The notes under the pieces: model-generated
Databases searched by the model: none
What the model was told of the DNA's origin: nothing
What the model saw: the letters and a program-made list of their open reading frames with translations, nothing else
Assembly: GCF_000308715.1 (NCBI RefSeq)
Contig: NZ_BAGH01000615.1
Span: 1 to 64,000, forward strand
Origin: Nocardia tenerifensis NBRC 101015
GTDB lineage: Bacteria; Actinomycetota; Actinomycetes; Mycobacteriales; Mycobacteriaceae
Length of the DNA stretch: 64,000 nt
Direction of reading: 5' to 3'
In this document: piece after piece, positions 34,467 to 42,853 of the stretch
Layout: every line of letters starts with the position of its first letter
Position numbering within the stretch: position 1 is the first letter of the stretch
Position numbers and translations under genes: made by a program

Positions 34467-35825
34467 ATGACAACGCACGATATTCGGGAAGAGAGCACCG
34501 ACGTGGTCGTCGTCGGCGCCGGAATGGCGGGCCTGACGGCCGCGACCACGCTCGCGCCGCACACCGGCGTGATCGTCCTCGAGTCCGCCGATCGCACGGG
34601 CGGCCGGGTCGAGACCGTCCGCCGCGGCGACTACTGGGTCAACCTCGGCACCCAATTCACCGAGGGCACCGGCACTTTGATCGACGCCCTGGGCCGGCAC
34701 GGCATCGAGATGGGCTCGCTCGCGGGCAAGAGCGTCGCGCTGCACCTGAACGGCGGGACGGTCGACACGGCGAACCCGTTCGAGCTCATGTTCCGCACCC
34801 GGATGTCGATGCTGGATCGTCTCGGCATGGCCGTCGTCGGCGCGCGCATCCTCGCGGTCACCCCGTTCCTCGAATCGCAAAGTCGTGTCGCCCAACGGAT
34901 TCGGGCCCGGCTCGACACCAAGCTCGCGTCCTATGTGCTGAAAGGTGTCCGGTCGGAGCTGGTCCACACCGTCATCCGGTCGTGGTCGGCGCAGTGGATG
35001 GGGTGTGAGGTGGAGGAGACGGCCGCGACACAGTTCGTCACCTCGGTCGGCATAGCGCTGGCCGACCCGGAGAAGGTTCCCAACTTCTCGCTGCCCGCCG
35101 GGGGCAACCAGACACTGACCGATGTGCTGACCGAGGATCTCGGCTCCCGGATCCGGCTGAACTCGGTGGTTCAGTCGGTGCGGGACGACGGCGCCGGTGT
35201 GGTCGTCGATTATCTCGACGGTGATCGGCCGGTGCGGTTGCGCGCGAAGCGCGCGATCGTGACCACACCCGCCGACGTCGCCGAGCGAATCATCCCCGAC
35301 CTCCCGCAACGGTACCGAAACGCGTTCAACGACATCACCTACGGCCGATATGTCGTGGTCGGCTTCTTCACCGATGAAGTCGGGCCGCAACGCTGGGACG
35401 ACTACTTCGGCATATCCACCCCGCAGCTGTCGTTCCAGGCCGTGTTCAACCACGCCGCCGCGCTGCGCACCGGCAGCGACCGCGAACCGGGCGGCGCGCT
35501 GGCCTGTTTCGCGGGCGGCGCGCAAGCCGACGCGTTGCTGGACCTACCCGACGACGAGATCGTGTCGCGGTTCACCGACGACCTGGTCACCGTGCTGCCC
35601 GAGCTGAAAGGCAAACTGGGGCAGGGCATCCTGCGCCGACACCACCGAGTCGTCCCCTTCTGGGCGCCCGGGCGGCGCCGATCGCTCCCGACGCTGCGCG
35701 ATCCGCTCGCCAACATCCACCTCGCCGGCGACTACCAACTCGACATGCCGTCCCTCGCCGACGCCGCCACCTCGGGCGAACGATCCGCGCTGGCTGTGCT
35801 GGCGAGCCTGGGGCGGTCGCGATAG
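34467..35825 (+). CDS. flavin-containing amine oxidase (MAO-like)
   Basis: 452 residues from ATG 34467, with a GAGGAG ribosome-binding site. The FAD fold reads DVVVVGAGMAGLTAATTLAP followed by LESADRTGGRVET, and the C-terminus (NIHLAGDYQLDMPSLADAAT followed by SGE) is the conserved flavin-closing motif of monoamine-oxidase-type enzymes. It probably oxidises an amine with oxygen. It gives the cluster a second amine-oxidising enzyme besides the PuuB-like one; the two may act on different substrates. Last gene of the plus-strand cluster. Confidence 0.8.
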   Translation: MTTHDIREESTDVVVVGAGMAGLTAATTLAPHTGVIVLESADRTGGRVETVRRGDYWVNLGTQFTEGTGTLIDALGRHGIEMGSLAGKSVALHLNGGTVDTANPFELMFRTRMSMLDRLGMAVVGARILAVTPFLESQSRVAQRIRARLDTKLASYVLKGVRSELVHTVIRSWSAQWMGCEVEETAATQFVTSVGIALADPEKVPNFSLPAGGNQTLTDVLTEDLGSRIRLNSVVQSVRDDGAGVVVDYLDGDRPVRLRAKRAIVTTPADVAERIIPDLPQRYRNAFNDITYGRYVVVGFFTDEVGPQRWDDYFGISTPQLSFQAVFNHAAALRTGSDREPGGALACFAGGAQADALLDLPDDEIVSRFTDDLVTVLPELKGKLGQGILRRHHRVVPFWAPGRRRSLPTLRDPLANIHLAGDYQLDMPSLADAATSGERSALAVLASLGRSR

Positions 35826-35933
35826 GGCTGCGGCGTTGCGACCAGGCAGTTGTCCGATTCGGTCCACCCGATCGGCGGCCCGATTACGATCGAAGTCGGT
35901 TTCCGTGGCGTCGGATGGACAGGAGGTCAGGCA

Positions 35934-36344
35934 ATGTTCGGTACGAAATGCGCGCTGGTCGCGGTCGCTGGGGCCGCGACGACGATACTGTGCTCGATCC
36001 CGGTGAACGCCGCCCCCGAGGACGAGTTCATCACGTTGAACTCCGTGGTCACGGCGTTGCCGGACGGTTTGCAGGCCACCGGCGTCTATCAGTGCGACGA
36101 CGGTATCGGCTACCTCGACGTCACCGCGCAGATGGCGACGAACGGCAGCGGCACCATCTCGCTGGTCAGCTACCCGCCGGGTGTCACCCTGCAATGCACA
36201 GGCCGCGTCGAGACCTGGTCCGTCGTGCTGAGGCCGTCCAATGGGGTACCGGTACTCGTGCCCTACACGGAAGGCACCGGTACTGCGCAGCTGAACAGGA
36301 AGTACTGGAAGACGGATTCCGGACAGGTACCTCTGCATCTCTGA
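35934..36344 (+). CDS. small secreted protein
   Basis: 136 residues with an AGGAGGT ribosome-binding site before ATG 35934. A signal peptide ends near VNA at 26-27 (hydrophobic core LVAVAGAATTILCSIP). The mature part is beta-rich with two cysteines (YQCDDG, LQCTGR), which could form one disulfide, as in small mycobacterial and nocardial secreted proteins. No enzyme motif. Confidence 0.75.
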   Translation: MFGTKCALVAVAGAATTILCSIPVNAAPEDEFITLNSVVTALPDGLQATGVYQCDDGIGYLDVTAQMATNGSGTISLVSYPPGVTLQCTGRVETWSVVLRPSNGVPVLVPYTEGTGTAQLNRKYWKTDSGQVPLHL

Positions 36345-36394
36345 TAGTCCGCTATCGGAGGACTTATTGGCAGCCGGGTGGGCATCGTTCGCGT

Positions 36395-36901
36395 TCATAC
36401 CTGCCTGAGCGGGCAACGCCGCGCCTTCTGCACCAACGGATCGCTCTCCTGTATGGGAATGTCGCGATTCGGCCAGTCCGTCCACTGCTCGGCCTGCGGG
36501 GTGAGCGCGGCCAGTGAACTGGCGCGGCCGTCGACTGGTGCTTGTTGCGATAAAGACCGTCCCCGTTCAGGTTTCGGCGCGTTGGTGCCCAATCCCCATA
36601 CCCCGTCGACGGTGGTGCCGTCCGGCACCTGGAAGCGCATGACGACGATGTAGTAGTCGTTGTAGGGCACCGACTGCCGAGACCTCGCGAACGGGTCTTC
36701 CACAGCCACCGCTGCCTGCGGCGTGATCGGCCCCGCCGCAGATCGGGTCGCGATCAGCGTTACGAGGCTTTCATCGACGGCAAGGCAATCATCGGGTTCG
36801 CGCACATCGCCGACGACGGCCACCACCAGGGCTACGGCAGCGACCGCCGCCACGACCAGTGCCATCGCCGCATAGATCGAGGTCCTCTTGGGGCTGTCCA
36901 A
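36395..36901 (-). CDS. membrane-anchored protein of unknown function
   Basis: 168 residues: a short basic N-terminus, one hydrophobic helix (residues about 12-32, AMALVVAAVAAVALVVAVVG) and an extracytoplasmic domain with YNDYYIVVMRFQVPDGTTVD. It has the topology of an Mce-associated-like or other single-pass protein, but I cannot assign it. Same strand as the MauE-like gene, 145 bp downstream, so possibly part of the peptide locus. Confidence 0.65.
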   Translation of the reverse strand: MDSPKRTSIYAAMALVVAAVAAVALVVAVVGDVREPDDCLAVDESLVTLIATRSAAGPITPQAAVAVEDPFARSRQSVPYNDYYIVVMRFQVPDGTTVDGVWGLGTNAPKPERGRSLSQQAPVDGRASSLAALTPQAEQWTDWPNRDIPIQESDPLVQKARRCPLRQV

Positions 36902-37045
36902 CCCGTCTCCACCTCATCGTTCCTCGTCGTATCGGTCCTACCGAGATTATGCCGACAGGCCGAACCCGGGTTCCGATGTCGTACGCGTGCTCGCGAGCGC
37001 AGGCCGCCAGATTCTGCTCTCAATAGTTCTGCTACGACGCAACTT

Positions 37046-37564
37046 TCAGCGCAGCAAGTCGACTACGTCATCGAGTCGGGTGATCAGCAGAATGCCCATT
37101 GCCACGGCCGGAGCCGCGACCGCGACACCGGCCGGGGCGTAACTGTGTGTCTCGAGGGTGAGATCGGCCAGCAGTCCGGCGAGTGCGAGGACGCCGAGTG
37201 AGGCACTGCGCATTGCGTGGTGGACGCGGATCGGCGTGGTGGACGCGCCGAAGCAACGGCAGGGCGTCGTCGAACCGCGTCGCAGTGCACGCCCGAGCGC
37301 GACGGTGAAACATCCCAGCAGCAGCGCGGCCAGCACAAGGCCGATGCGGGCGGTCGGTTCGGCGATCAGCGCGCAGACGATCAGCGCCTCGGCCGTGAGC
37401 GTCGTCAGCGCCGCATACCGCGCCGTCGGATCGCCTACGCCCAGCAGCGCGCCCGTCGCCGCGGCGAACTCCGAATATGCTGTGCGGCTTCGTAATTTGC
37501 CGACAAGCGCCACGAGAAACACGCCCGCGAGCAGATACCGGCAGGACAGCACGGCGTAGCTCAT
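37046..37564 (-). CDS. MauE/DoxX-like redox membrane protein
   Basis: 172 residues, four to five hydrophobic helices. The N-terminus RYLLAGVFLVALVGKLRSRT and the later CRCFGAS region match the MauE family, whose members help disulfide formation in methylamine dehydrogenase maturation and resemble DoxD/DsbB-type proteins. The start overlaps the stop of the S26 peptidase gene (ATGA). It probably supplies oxidising power to cysteine pairs in the exported peptide encoded nearby. Confidence 0.75.
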   Translation of the reverse strand: MSYAVLSCRYLLAGVFLVALVGKLRSRTAYSEFAAATGALLGVGDPTARYAALTTLTAEALIVCALIAEPTARIGLVLAALLLGCFTVALGRALRRGSTTPCRCFGASTTPIRVHHAMRSASLGVLALAGLLADLTLETHSYAPAGVAVAAPAVAMGILLITRLDDVVDLLR

Positions 37565-37989
37565 TCGGCCCGGCCCGAGGTCCGGCAGACGAGTGTGCCG
37601 ACGAGTCCGTCGACGCGGTACGGCCCCCAGTCGCGCGAGTCGCCGCCGAAAGGGTTGTCGCCGAACACGACAACCGAATCGCGCGGCACCAGGCCCGTCT
37701 CATCGGCGGGCGGAACATCGGCGGGCAGCGGGTCACCGGCAAGGGCGACAACGCGTTTCACGTGCCAGCCGGGACACTGCCACTGCGGCCCCTGGGCCGC
37801 CTCGGGCGCCATCAAGACGACGATCTGGCCGCGTCGCAGGGCGGCGGGGCCGCGGCGGCGGACCAGGATCCGGTCGCCGTCGCGCAGTGTCGGCTCCATG
37901 CTGGCGCCGGTGACGTTCACCAGGACCAATTTCCGCCGCGCGGCGAATATCGCGGCCAGTAGCGTGACGACCGCGCCCAGCGATCTCAT
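37561..37989 (-). CDS. S26-family signal peptidase-like protease
   Basis: 142 residues from ATG 37989, with a GCAGGAGA ribosome-binding site. One N-terminal helix (LGAVVTLLAAIFAARRK), a catalytic-type Ser in GASMEPTLRDGDRI and a general-base Lys in VKRVVALAGD, then the box FGDNPFGGDSRDWGP. It is shorter than housekeeping LepB. It probably cleaves a leader or signal from the exported Cys-rich peptide whose gene lies 94 bp away on the opposite strand. Confidence 0.8.
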   Translation of the reverse strand: MRSLGAVVTLLAAIFAARRKLVLVNVTGASMEPTLRDGDRILVRRRGPAALRRGQIVVLMAPEAAQGPQWQCPGWHVKRVVALAGDPLPADVPPADETGLVPRDSVVVFGDNPFGGDSRDWGPYRVDGLVGTLVCRTSGRAE

Positions 37990-38082
37990 ATTCGTCTCCT
38001 GCAATTCTGTTGCCTCGATCGAAAGCATTATGGTTATGATCGGTCCGCCGCCGGACGGGCCGGCGAGTTATGAGGTGAAAAA

Positions 38083-38289
38083 GTGATCGGAATCGCACGC
38101 AGGGCCGGTGACAGATTGCTGGCGAAGTTCGTGCCGAAAATGGACGCATCCGCCTGCACCGCGCCGGAACGGGAATGCTGGTGCGATCACGACAACAACT
38201 ATCCGTCGTATTGCTGCCAAGAATGCCGCTATTGCCCGGGAACCGGTTACACGTATGGTGGCTACGGCTGCCGCCAGGGCTGCCCCTGA
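38083..38289 (+). CDS. cysteine-rich peptide precursor (68 aa, nine Cys)
   Basis: GTG 38083 with a GAGGTG ribosome-binding site five bases upstream. The first 24 residues are basic and helical (IGIARRAGDRLLAKFVPK), like a leader; the rest is small, aromatic and very Cys-rich: ECWCDH, SYCCQECRYCPGTG, GCRQGCP. It diverges from the signal peptidase/MauE genes and converges with an ABC exporter and MauD-like thioredoxin operon. This arrangement points to an exported peptide with several disulfides, for example a bacteriocin or signal. The CC-C-C-P-G pattern recalls the light chain of methylamine dehydrogenase, but the protein is far shorter. Confidence 0.65.
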   Translation: MIGIARRAGDRLLAKFVPKMDASACTAPERECWCDHDNNYPSYCCQECRYCPGTGYTYGGYGCRQGCP

Positions 38290-38298
38290 CCCAGCACA

Positions 38299-38326
38299 CC
38301 CGGCCCGGCGGCGACGCCGGGCCGGG
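38299..38326. terminator. bidirectional terminator hairpin
   Basis: A perfect 12-bp stem (38299-38310 with 38315-38326) and the loop GCGA. It lies between the convergent ends of the Cys-rich peptide gene and the ABC exporter gene. Confidence 0.75.
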
Positions 38327-38331
38327 GTTCG

Positions 38332-40143
38332 TCAACCCGTGCCCGCGGTGGCGTAGCCCTCTGCCTGCAGCGTGAACATGTGGGCATACTGCCCGTTCAG
38401 CGCCATCAGCGACGCATGGGTGCCCTCCTCGGCGATCCGGCCCTCGTCCAGCACCAGAATCCGATCGGCGTCTCGCACCGCACCCAGCCGGTGCGAGACG
38501 AGCACACTCGTCCGGCCCGTCCGATGTGCCTCCAATCGCCGATGTATTCGATGCTCCGCCTCCGCGTCGAGACCGGAACCCGGCTCGTCCAATATCAATA
38601 GTTCGCGGTCGTCGCGCATCAATGTGCGGGCGATGGCGATGCGCTGCCATTGCCCGCCCGATAATGTCACGCCGTGCTTCGCGTCCTTCTTGTCCGTCTC
38701 CTTGAAGAATATTCGACTGAGCATCGTGTCATAACCGTGTGGCAGCGTCTCGATTTTCTCCGACACTCCGGCTTCGGCGGCAGCCCGTGCGATCCGGTCC
38801 CGATCGGAAAGCGCGGAAAGTTCCCCTATCCCGATATTCTCGGCCACCGTGAGGTCGTACTCCATGAAGTCCTGGAAAAGAACCCCCAGCCGACGCCGCA
38901 ACTCCGTGATCGGAACATCGCGAATGTCCACACCGTCCCAGCGAATCGCGCCGCGCTCAGGCTCGTAGAACCGGCACAGCAGTTTGATCAGCGTGCTCTT
39001 ACCCGCCCCGTTGCGCCCGACCAGCGCGACCGACTCACCGCACGTGATCCGCGCATCGAGCCCGCGCAGCACCCAGGGCTGCGACTCGTCATAGCGGAAC
39101 CAGAGGTCGACGAGCTCGATGCCGGAGGTCAGCGTGGGCAGGATCGCGGGCAGTGCGGGCGCGGGCCGATCCGGCGGCATATTCACCACGCGCACATAGT
39201 GTTCCAGCTGCAGCAGCCCCCGATGCGCCCCGCTGATCTTGGTGACCAGACCGGACAGCGCAGCCTGGGTAGCCGCGACCGCGGTGACGAAGGCCGACAC
39301 ATCACCGATCGACAACCGCTCGCGGCTCGCCGCGTACACCGCCCACGCGAGCCCGCCCGCGCCGATCACACTGCCGAGCGCGGCCAGCGTGGCCTGCACC
39401 CGCAACTGCCGCCGATCGAGATCGCGCTGCGCGTGATTCGTCGCGACGATCGCCGAGAGCACCCGCTCCCGGAAGAAGTCCACGAGGCCGAAGAGCCGAA
39501 TCTCCTTGACCGCCCGCACATCACTGTTGAGCGCGGACAGCTGGAACTGCCGCCGGCTCGACGCCGACATCGTGTCCAGCATCCCGGCGAACCGGCGCGA
39601 CAGCGACAACTGCGCGAAGAACACCGGCACCGCCGACAGCACCAGGATCAGTGCCATGGCCGGCGCCAGCAGATACACCGTGGCGAGAAGGCCGGCCAGC
39701 GACACGAGATCGCGCACGGCGGAGAACAATCCGGTGGTCGCGGGCGCCACCGCGTTCGAGGTGCTCTGCTGCGCGGACCTGATGCGGTCGAGCAGCCGAG
39801 GATCCTCGAATCTCTCCAAACCCTGGAATTCGCCTACAGCCGTGAACAATCGGTCGTTCATGAGTAGATAAGCGCGTCGATTGGGTTCTGCCCGAACGTA
39901 TTCGGCGACTCGCGGCTCACAGGCGCCGATCAGCCCCGCCACCGCCAGTACCGACACGGCGATCATCGGCTGTCGCGCAGGACCGTGCTCGGCGAGGCCG
40001 TCCATCATGAACTTGGTCGCCCACGTCACCGCCGAGGCCAGGAATCCGCCGATGAGCGTGAGCCCGACCTGAACGAGGGTGAGCCCCCGCCCCGTCGCCC
40101 AGCACAGCTGCCACGCGATGCGCAGCCGCGACCACACCGTCAC
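38332..40143 (-). CDS. ABC exporter (fused permease and ATPase)
   Basis: 603 residues from a GTG overlapping the thioredoxin-like stop (GTGA). The N-terminal 320 residues have about six membrane helices; the ATPase half has Walker A GRNGAGKST, signature LSGGQWQR, Walker B LLILDEPGSGLD and a switch His in VSHRLG. No peptidase C39 domain is present. It has the single-chain half-transporter plan of peptide/lipid exporters that work as homodimers, and is probably the exporter of the adjacent Cys-rich peptide. Efflux of another molecule is possible. Confidence 0.85.
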   Translation of the reverse strand: MTVWSRLRIAWQLCWATGRGLTLVQVGLTLIGGFLASAVTWATKFMMDGLAEHGPARQPMIAVSVLAVAGLIGACEPRVAEYVRAEPNRRAYLLMNDRLFTAVGEFQGLERFEDPRLLDRIRSAQQSTSNAVAPATTGLFSAVRDLVSLAGLLATVYLLAPAMALILVLSAVPVFFAQLSLSRRFAGMLDTMSASSRRQFQLSALNSDVRAVKEIRLFGLVDFFRERVLSAIVATNHAQRDLDRRQLRVQATLAALGSVIGAGGLAWAVYAASRERLSIGDVSAFVTAVAATQAALSGLVTKISGAHRGLLQLEHYVRVVNMPPDRPAPALPAILPTLTSGIELVDLWFRYDESQPWVLRGLDARITCGESVALVGRNGAGKSTLIKLLCRFYEPERGAIRWDGVDIRDVPITELRRRLGVLFQDFMEYDLTVAENIGIGELSALSDRDRIARAAAEAGVSEKIETLPHGYDTMLSRIFFKETDKKDAKHGVTLSGGQWQRIAIARTLMRDDRELLILDEPGSGLDAEAEHRIHRRLEAHRTGRTSVLVSHRLGAVRDADRILVLDEGRIAEEGTHASLMALNGQYAHMFTLQAEGYATAGTG

Positions 40144-40622
40144 GCGACGCCTGCGGCCAGCGCGGCGAGCGAGTGCCGCGCCGCCACGATCGTCCCGGAC
40201 TCGTCCACCAGCAACAACTGTGGAAACGACCGCACACCCAACTCCGCGGCGAGGGCATCCCCGTCCGGCTCGGTGATCACGGTCGGCGCGTCACCGAGCG
40301 CGGTGAGCAGGCGCTGCCGCTCGCTCTCCGACGCGGACCCCAGCACCAGAATCGCCACCCGCTCGGCATCGGCGTGCCGCGCGAACTCCGCCGCCTGCTC
40401 CACGCACGGCGCGCAGCCCGCGGAGAAGAACGCCACAAGCCGAGTAGCTCCGCTCGCCCCGAACCGCGGCAGCCGCCGCCCGATCAGCTCATCCCGAACC
40501 GTCCCCGGCGCCGATAGCCGCGCCTCGTGAATTCGCAAGCGCCGCAACACCGCAAAGGTGAGCAGCAGATCGAGAACCACCAGGACGGCGAGCACGACGA
40601 CAGCTGCGACAACGTAGGCCAT
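40140..40622 (-). CDS. membrane-anchored thioredoxin-like protein, MauD/TlpA-like
   Basis: 160 residues: one N-terminal helix (YVVAAVVVLAVLVVLDLLLT), then a thioredoxin fold with the redox motif FSAGCAPCVEQ, the cis-Pro loop FPQLLLVDESG and the length of MauD/TlpA proteins. It probably handles thiol/disulfide exchange outside the membrane. It is first in the operon, directly before the ABC exporter. A MauE-like protein in the same locus makes the usual MauD-MauE pair. Confidence 0.8.
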   Translation of the reverse strand: MAYVVAAVVVLAVLVVLDLLLTFAVLRRLRIHEARLSAPGTVRDELIGRRLPRFGASGATRLVAFFSAGCAPCVEQAAEFARHADAERVAILVLGSASESERQRLLTALGDAPTVITEPDGDALAAELGVRSFPQLLLVDESGTIVAARHSLAALAAGVA

Positions 40623-40715
40623 GCGAAGCAGCGTCGGCCAATAGGTATGCGATGAACATCGGTACCCGCATAGGTGCCTCAGGCCCGGCGGCGCGAACCC
40701 TCCGCAACCTATGAA

Positions 40716-40734
40716 TTAGGGTAGGCAAACCAAT
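40716..40734 (+). promoter_or_regulatory. iron box (IdeR/DtxR-type operator)
   Basis: TTAGGGTAGGCAAACCAAT matches the TTAGGTTAGGCTAACCTAA consensus at 14 of 19 positions, with the strongest match in the left and central part. It lies 29 bp before the first siderophore-permease gene. It implies repression by an IdeR-like regulator when iron is abundant. Confidence 0.7.
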
Positions 40735-40762
40735 AGATCGCAAACGAAGGTGACCGACACAC

Positions 40763-41806
40763 ATGGATCGCGCCCGCACCAGGACGCTCCCGCTGGCAAC
40801 GGGGTTGGTGCTGCTACTGGCAGTGCTCGCGTGCACGGTGCTGCTGAGCATCGCCATCGGCTCGCGCGCGCTGCCGTTCCCGACCGTGGTGGACGCCCTG
40901 CTGCACTACAACCCCGCGAATGTCGACCACGCCGTCGTGCGCGATCTGCGATTGCCGCGCACGGTGATCGGTGTGCTGGTCGGTACGGCGCTGGGTCTGG
41001 CCGGATCGATCATCCAGGGCGCGACGCGCAACCCGCTCGCGGACCCGGGCTTGCTCGGCGTCAACGCCGGCGCGGCCCTGTTCGTCGTCCTCGGGATCAG
41101 CGTCCTCGGGTTGACCTCGGTCACCAGCTATGTGTGGTTCGGCTTCGCAGGCGCCGCGGCCGCGGGTGCGATCGTGTTCCTGGTCAGCTCGTTGGGCCGC
41201 GACGGCGCCACCCCGATGAAACTCGCGCTCGCCGGCGCCGCGGTGACCGCCGCCTTGCAATCGGTGACCAGCGGCCTACTGCTCACCGACACAACCACTT
41301 TCGATCAATACCGCTTCTGGCAGGTGGGTTCGCTCGCCGAGCGTGACCTGCCCACCGTCGGCCAAGCCTTGCCGTTCCTAGCGGTCGGCATCCTGCTGGC
41401 GGCGCTGTCGGCGCGCCTGCTGAACGCGCTGGCGCTCGGCGCGGACGTGGCCCGCGCGCTGGGCCAGAACGTGCCGCTCGCCCGCGGCGTCGCGGCGCTT
41501 GCGGTGGTCGTGCTGTGCGGCGCGGCGACGGCCATCGCCGGACCCATCGCCTTCGTCGGCCTGATGATCCCGCACGCGGCCCGGTTCCTCACCGGACCCG
41601 ATCACCGCTGGCTGCTGCCGTACTCGGCGGTGCTGGCCTCGATCCTGCTGCTGGCCGCGGACGTGGTCGGTCGCGTGATCGCGAGACCGGCCGAGGTGCA
41701 GGTCGGCGTCGTGACCGCGGTCATCGGCGGCCCGCTGCTGGTCGTGCTGGTGCGCCGCCGGAAGCTGATGCGCGCCACGGCCGAGCCGAGCGGGGCGCGG
41801 GCATGA
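40763..41806 (+). CDS. iron-siderophore ABC transporter permease (FecCD family), first subunit
   Basis: 347 residues, about ten helices. BtuC/FecCD features: LRLPRTVIGVLVGTALGLAG, IIQGATRNPLADPGLLGVN and a C-terminal GPIAFVGLMIPHAARFLTGP. It forms the membrane channel with the second permease. It starts 29 bp after the iron box and its stop overlaps the second permease start (ATGA). Confidence 0.9.
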   Translation: MDRARTRTLPLATGLVLLLAVLACTVLLSIAIGSRALPFPTVVDALLHYNPANVDHAVVRDLRLPRTVIGVLVGTALGLAGSIIQGATRNPLADPGLLGVNAGAALFVVLGISVLGLTSVTSYVWFGFAGAAAAGAIVFLVSSLGRDGATPMKLALAGAAVTAALQSVTSGLLLTDTTTFDQYRFWQVGSLAERDLPTVGQALPFLAVGILLAALSARLLNALALGADVARALGQNVPLARGVAALAVVVLCGAATAIAGPIAFVGLMIPHAARFLTGPDHRWLLPYSAVLASILLLAADVVGRVIARPAEVQVGVVTAVIGGPLLVVLVRRRKLMRATAEPSGARA

Positions 41807-42843
41807 GCGTTATCGATGCGGCCTCGCTCGACGCCGTCGCCCACGCCCGACGCCGGGGCGCCACTCGCGCACGGCTGGTGACGCTGGCGTTGTTCCTCGC
41901 GCTGATAGTGGTTTTCGCGTTGACGCTCAGCGTCGGCTCGTATTCGGTTCCGCTGAGCGAGATTCCGGGCATCCTGCTCGGCGGCGGTGCGGGGCAGGAC
42001 GCGTTCGTGGTCACCCGGCTCCGGTTGCCGAGGGCGGTCGCGGCCATGCTGGTCGGCATCGCGTTCGGCTTGGGCGGCACACTGTTTCAGCGACTGCTGC
42101 GCAACCCGCTGGCCAGTCCGGACGTGATCGGAGTCGCCCAGGGCGCGAGCGCGGCGGCCGTCGCCGGACTGATCGTGTTCGGACTCTCCGGCGCGGCGCT
42201 GTCGCTGGCCGCCTTCGCCGGCGCGGTCGGCACGGGCGCGGTGATCTACGGCCTCGCGCGGCGCGGTGGGGTGAACGGCTTCCGGCTCGTGCTGGTGGGT
42301 GTCGGCGTCGGCGCGGTGCTGACCAGCGTCGTGTCGTACCTCATGACCTGGGCCGACGTCGCGCTCGCGCAGCAGGCCCTGGTCTGGATGATCGGCAATC
42401 TCAACGGCCGAAGCTGGAATTCCATTGTGCCCCTGGCTATCGCACTCGCGGTCCTGGTGCCCGCCGCCACGCTGCTGGCTCCCGCGCTCGACGGGCTCCA
42501 GCTCGGCGACGACCTCGCCGCCGGTCTGGGCCTGCGGGTGGAGTACACGCGTCTGCTATTGCTGCTGATCGCCACCGCCAGTGTGTCTTTCGCGACCGCG
42601 GTGGCCGGGCCGATCGCGTTCGTCGCGTTCGTCGCGAACCCCATCGCCACCCGGCTGACCGGCGGCGGTCGCACGGCCCTGGTCCCCGCCGCGCTCACCG
42701 GCGCGCTGGTCACCCTGCTCGCGGACTTCGTCGCGCAGCATCTGCTCGGCAGCCCGCTGCCGGTCGGCGTGGTCACCGGCGCGGTCGGCGCGCCGTATCT
42801 GCTGTGGCTGCTCGCCGCGGCCAACCGAGCCGGTCGTGTCTGA
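41803..42843 (+). CDS. iron-siderophore ABC transporter permease (FecCD family), second subunit
   Basis: 346 residues from ATG 41803. It parallels the first subunit: LRLPRAVAAMLVGIAFGLGG, LFQRLLRNPLASPDVIGVAQ and GPIAFVAFVANPIATRLTGG. The two together make the heteromeric permease. The stop is followed 10 bp later by the ATPase start. Confidence 0.9.
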   Translation: MSVIDAASLDAVAHARRRGATRARLVTLALFLALIVVFALTLSVGSYSVPLSEIPGILLGGGAGQDAFVVTRLRLPRAVAAMLVGIAFGLGGTLFQRLLRNPLASPDVIGVAQGASAAAVAGLIVFGLSGAALSLAAFAGAVGTGAVIYGLARRGGVNGFRLVLVGVGVGAVLTSVVSYLMTWADVALAQQALVWMIGNLNGRSWNSIVPLAIALAVLVPAATLLAPALDGLQLGDDLAAGLGLRVEYTRLLLLLIATASVSFATAVAGPIAFVAFVANPIATRLTGGGRTALVPAALTGALVTLLADFVAQHLLGSPLPVGVVTGAVGAPYLLWLLAAANRAGRV

Positions 42844-42853
42844 AAGGCCTAGC

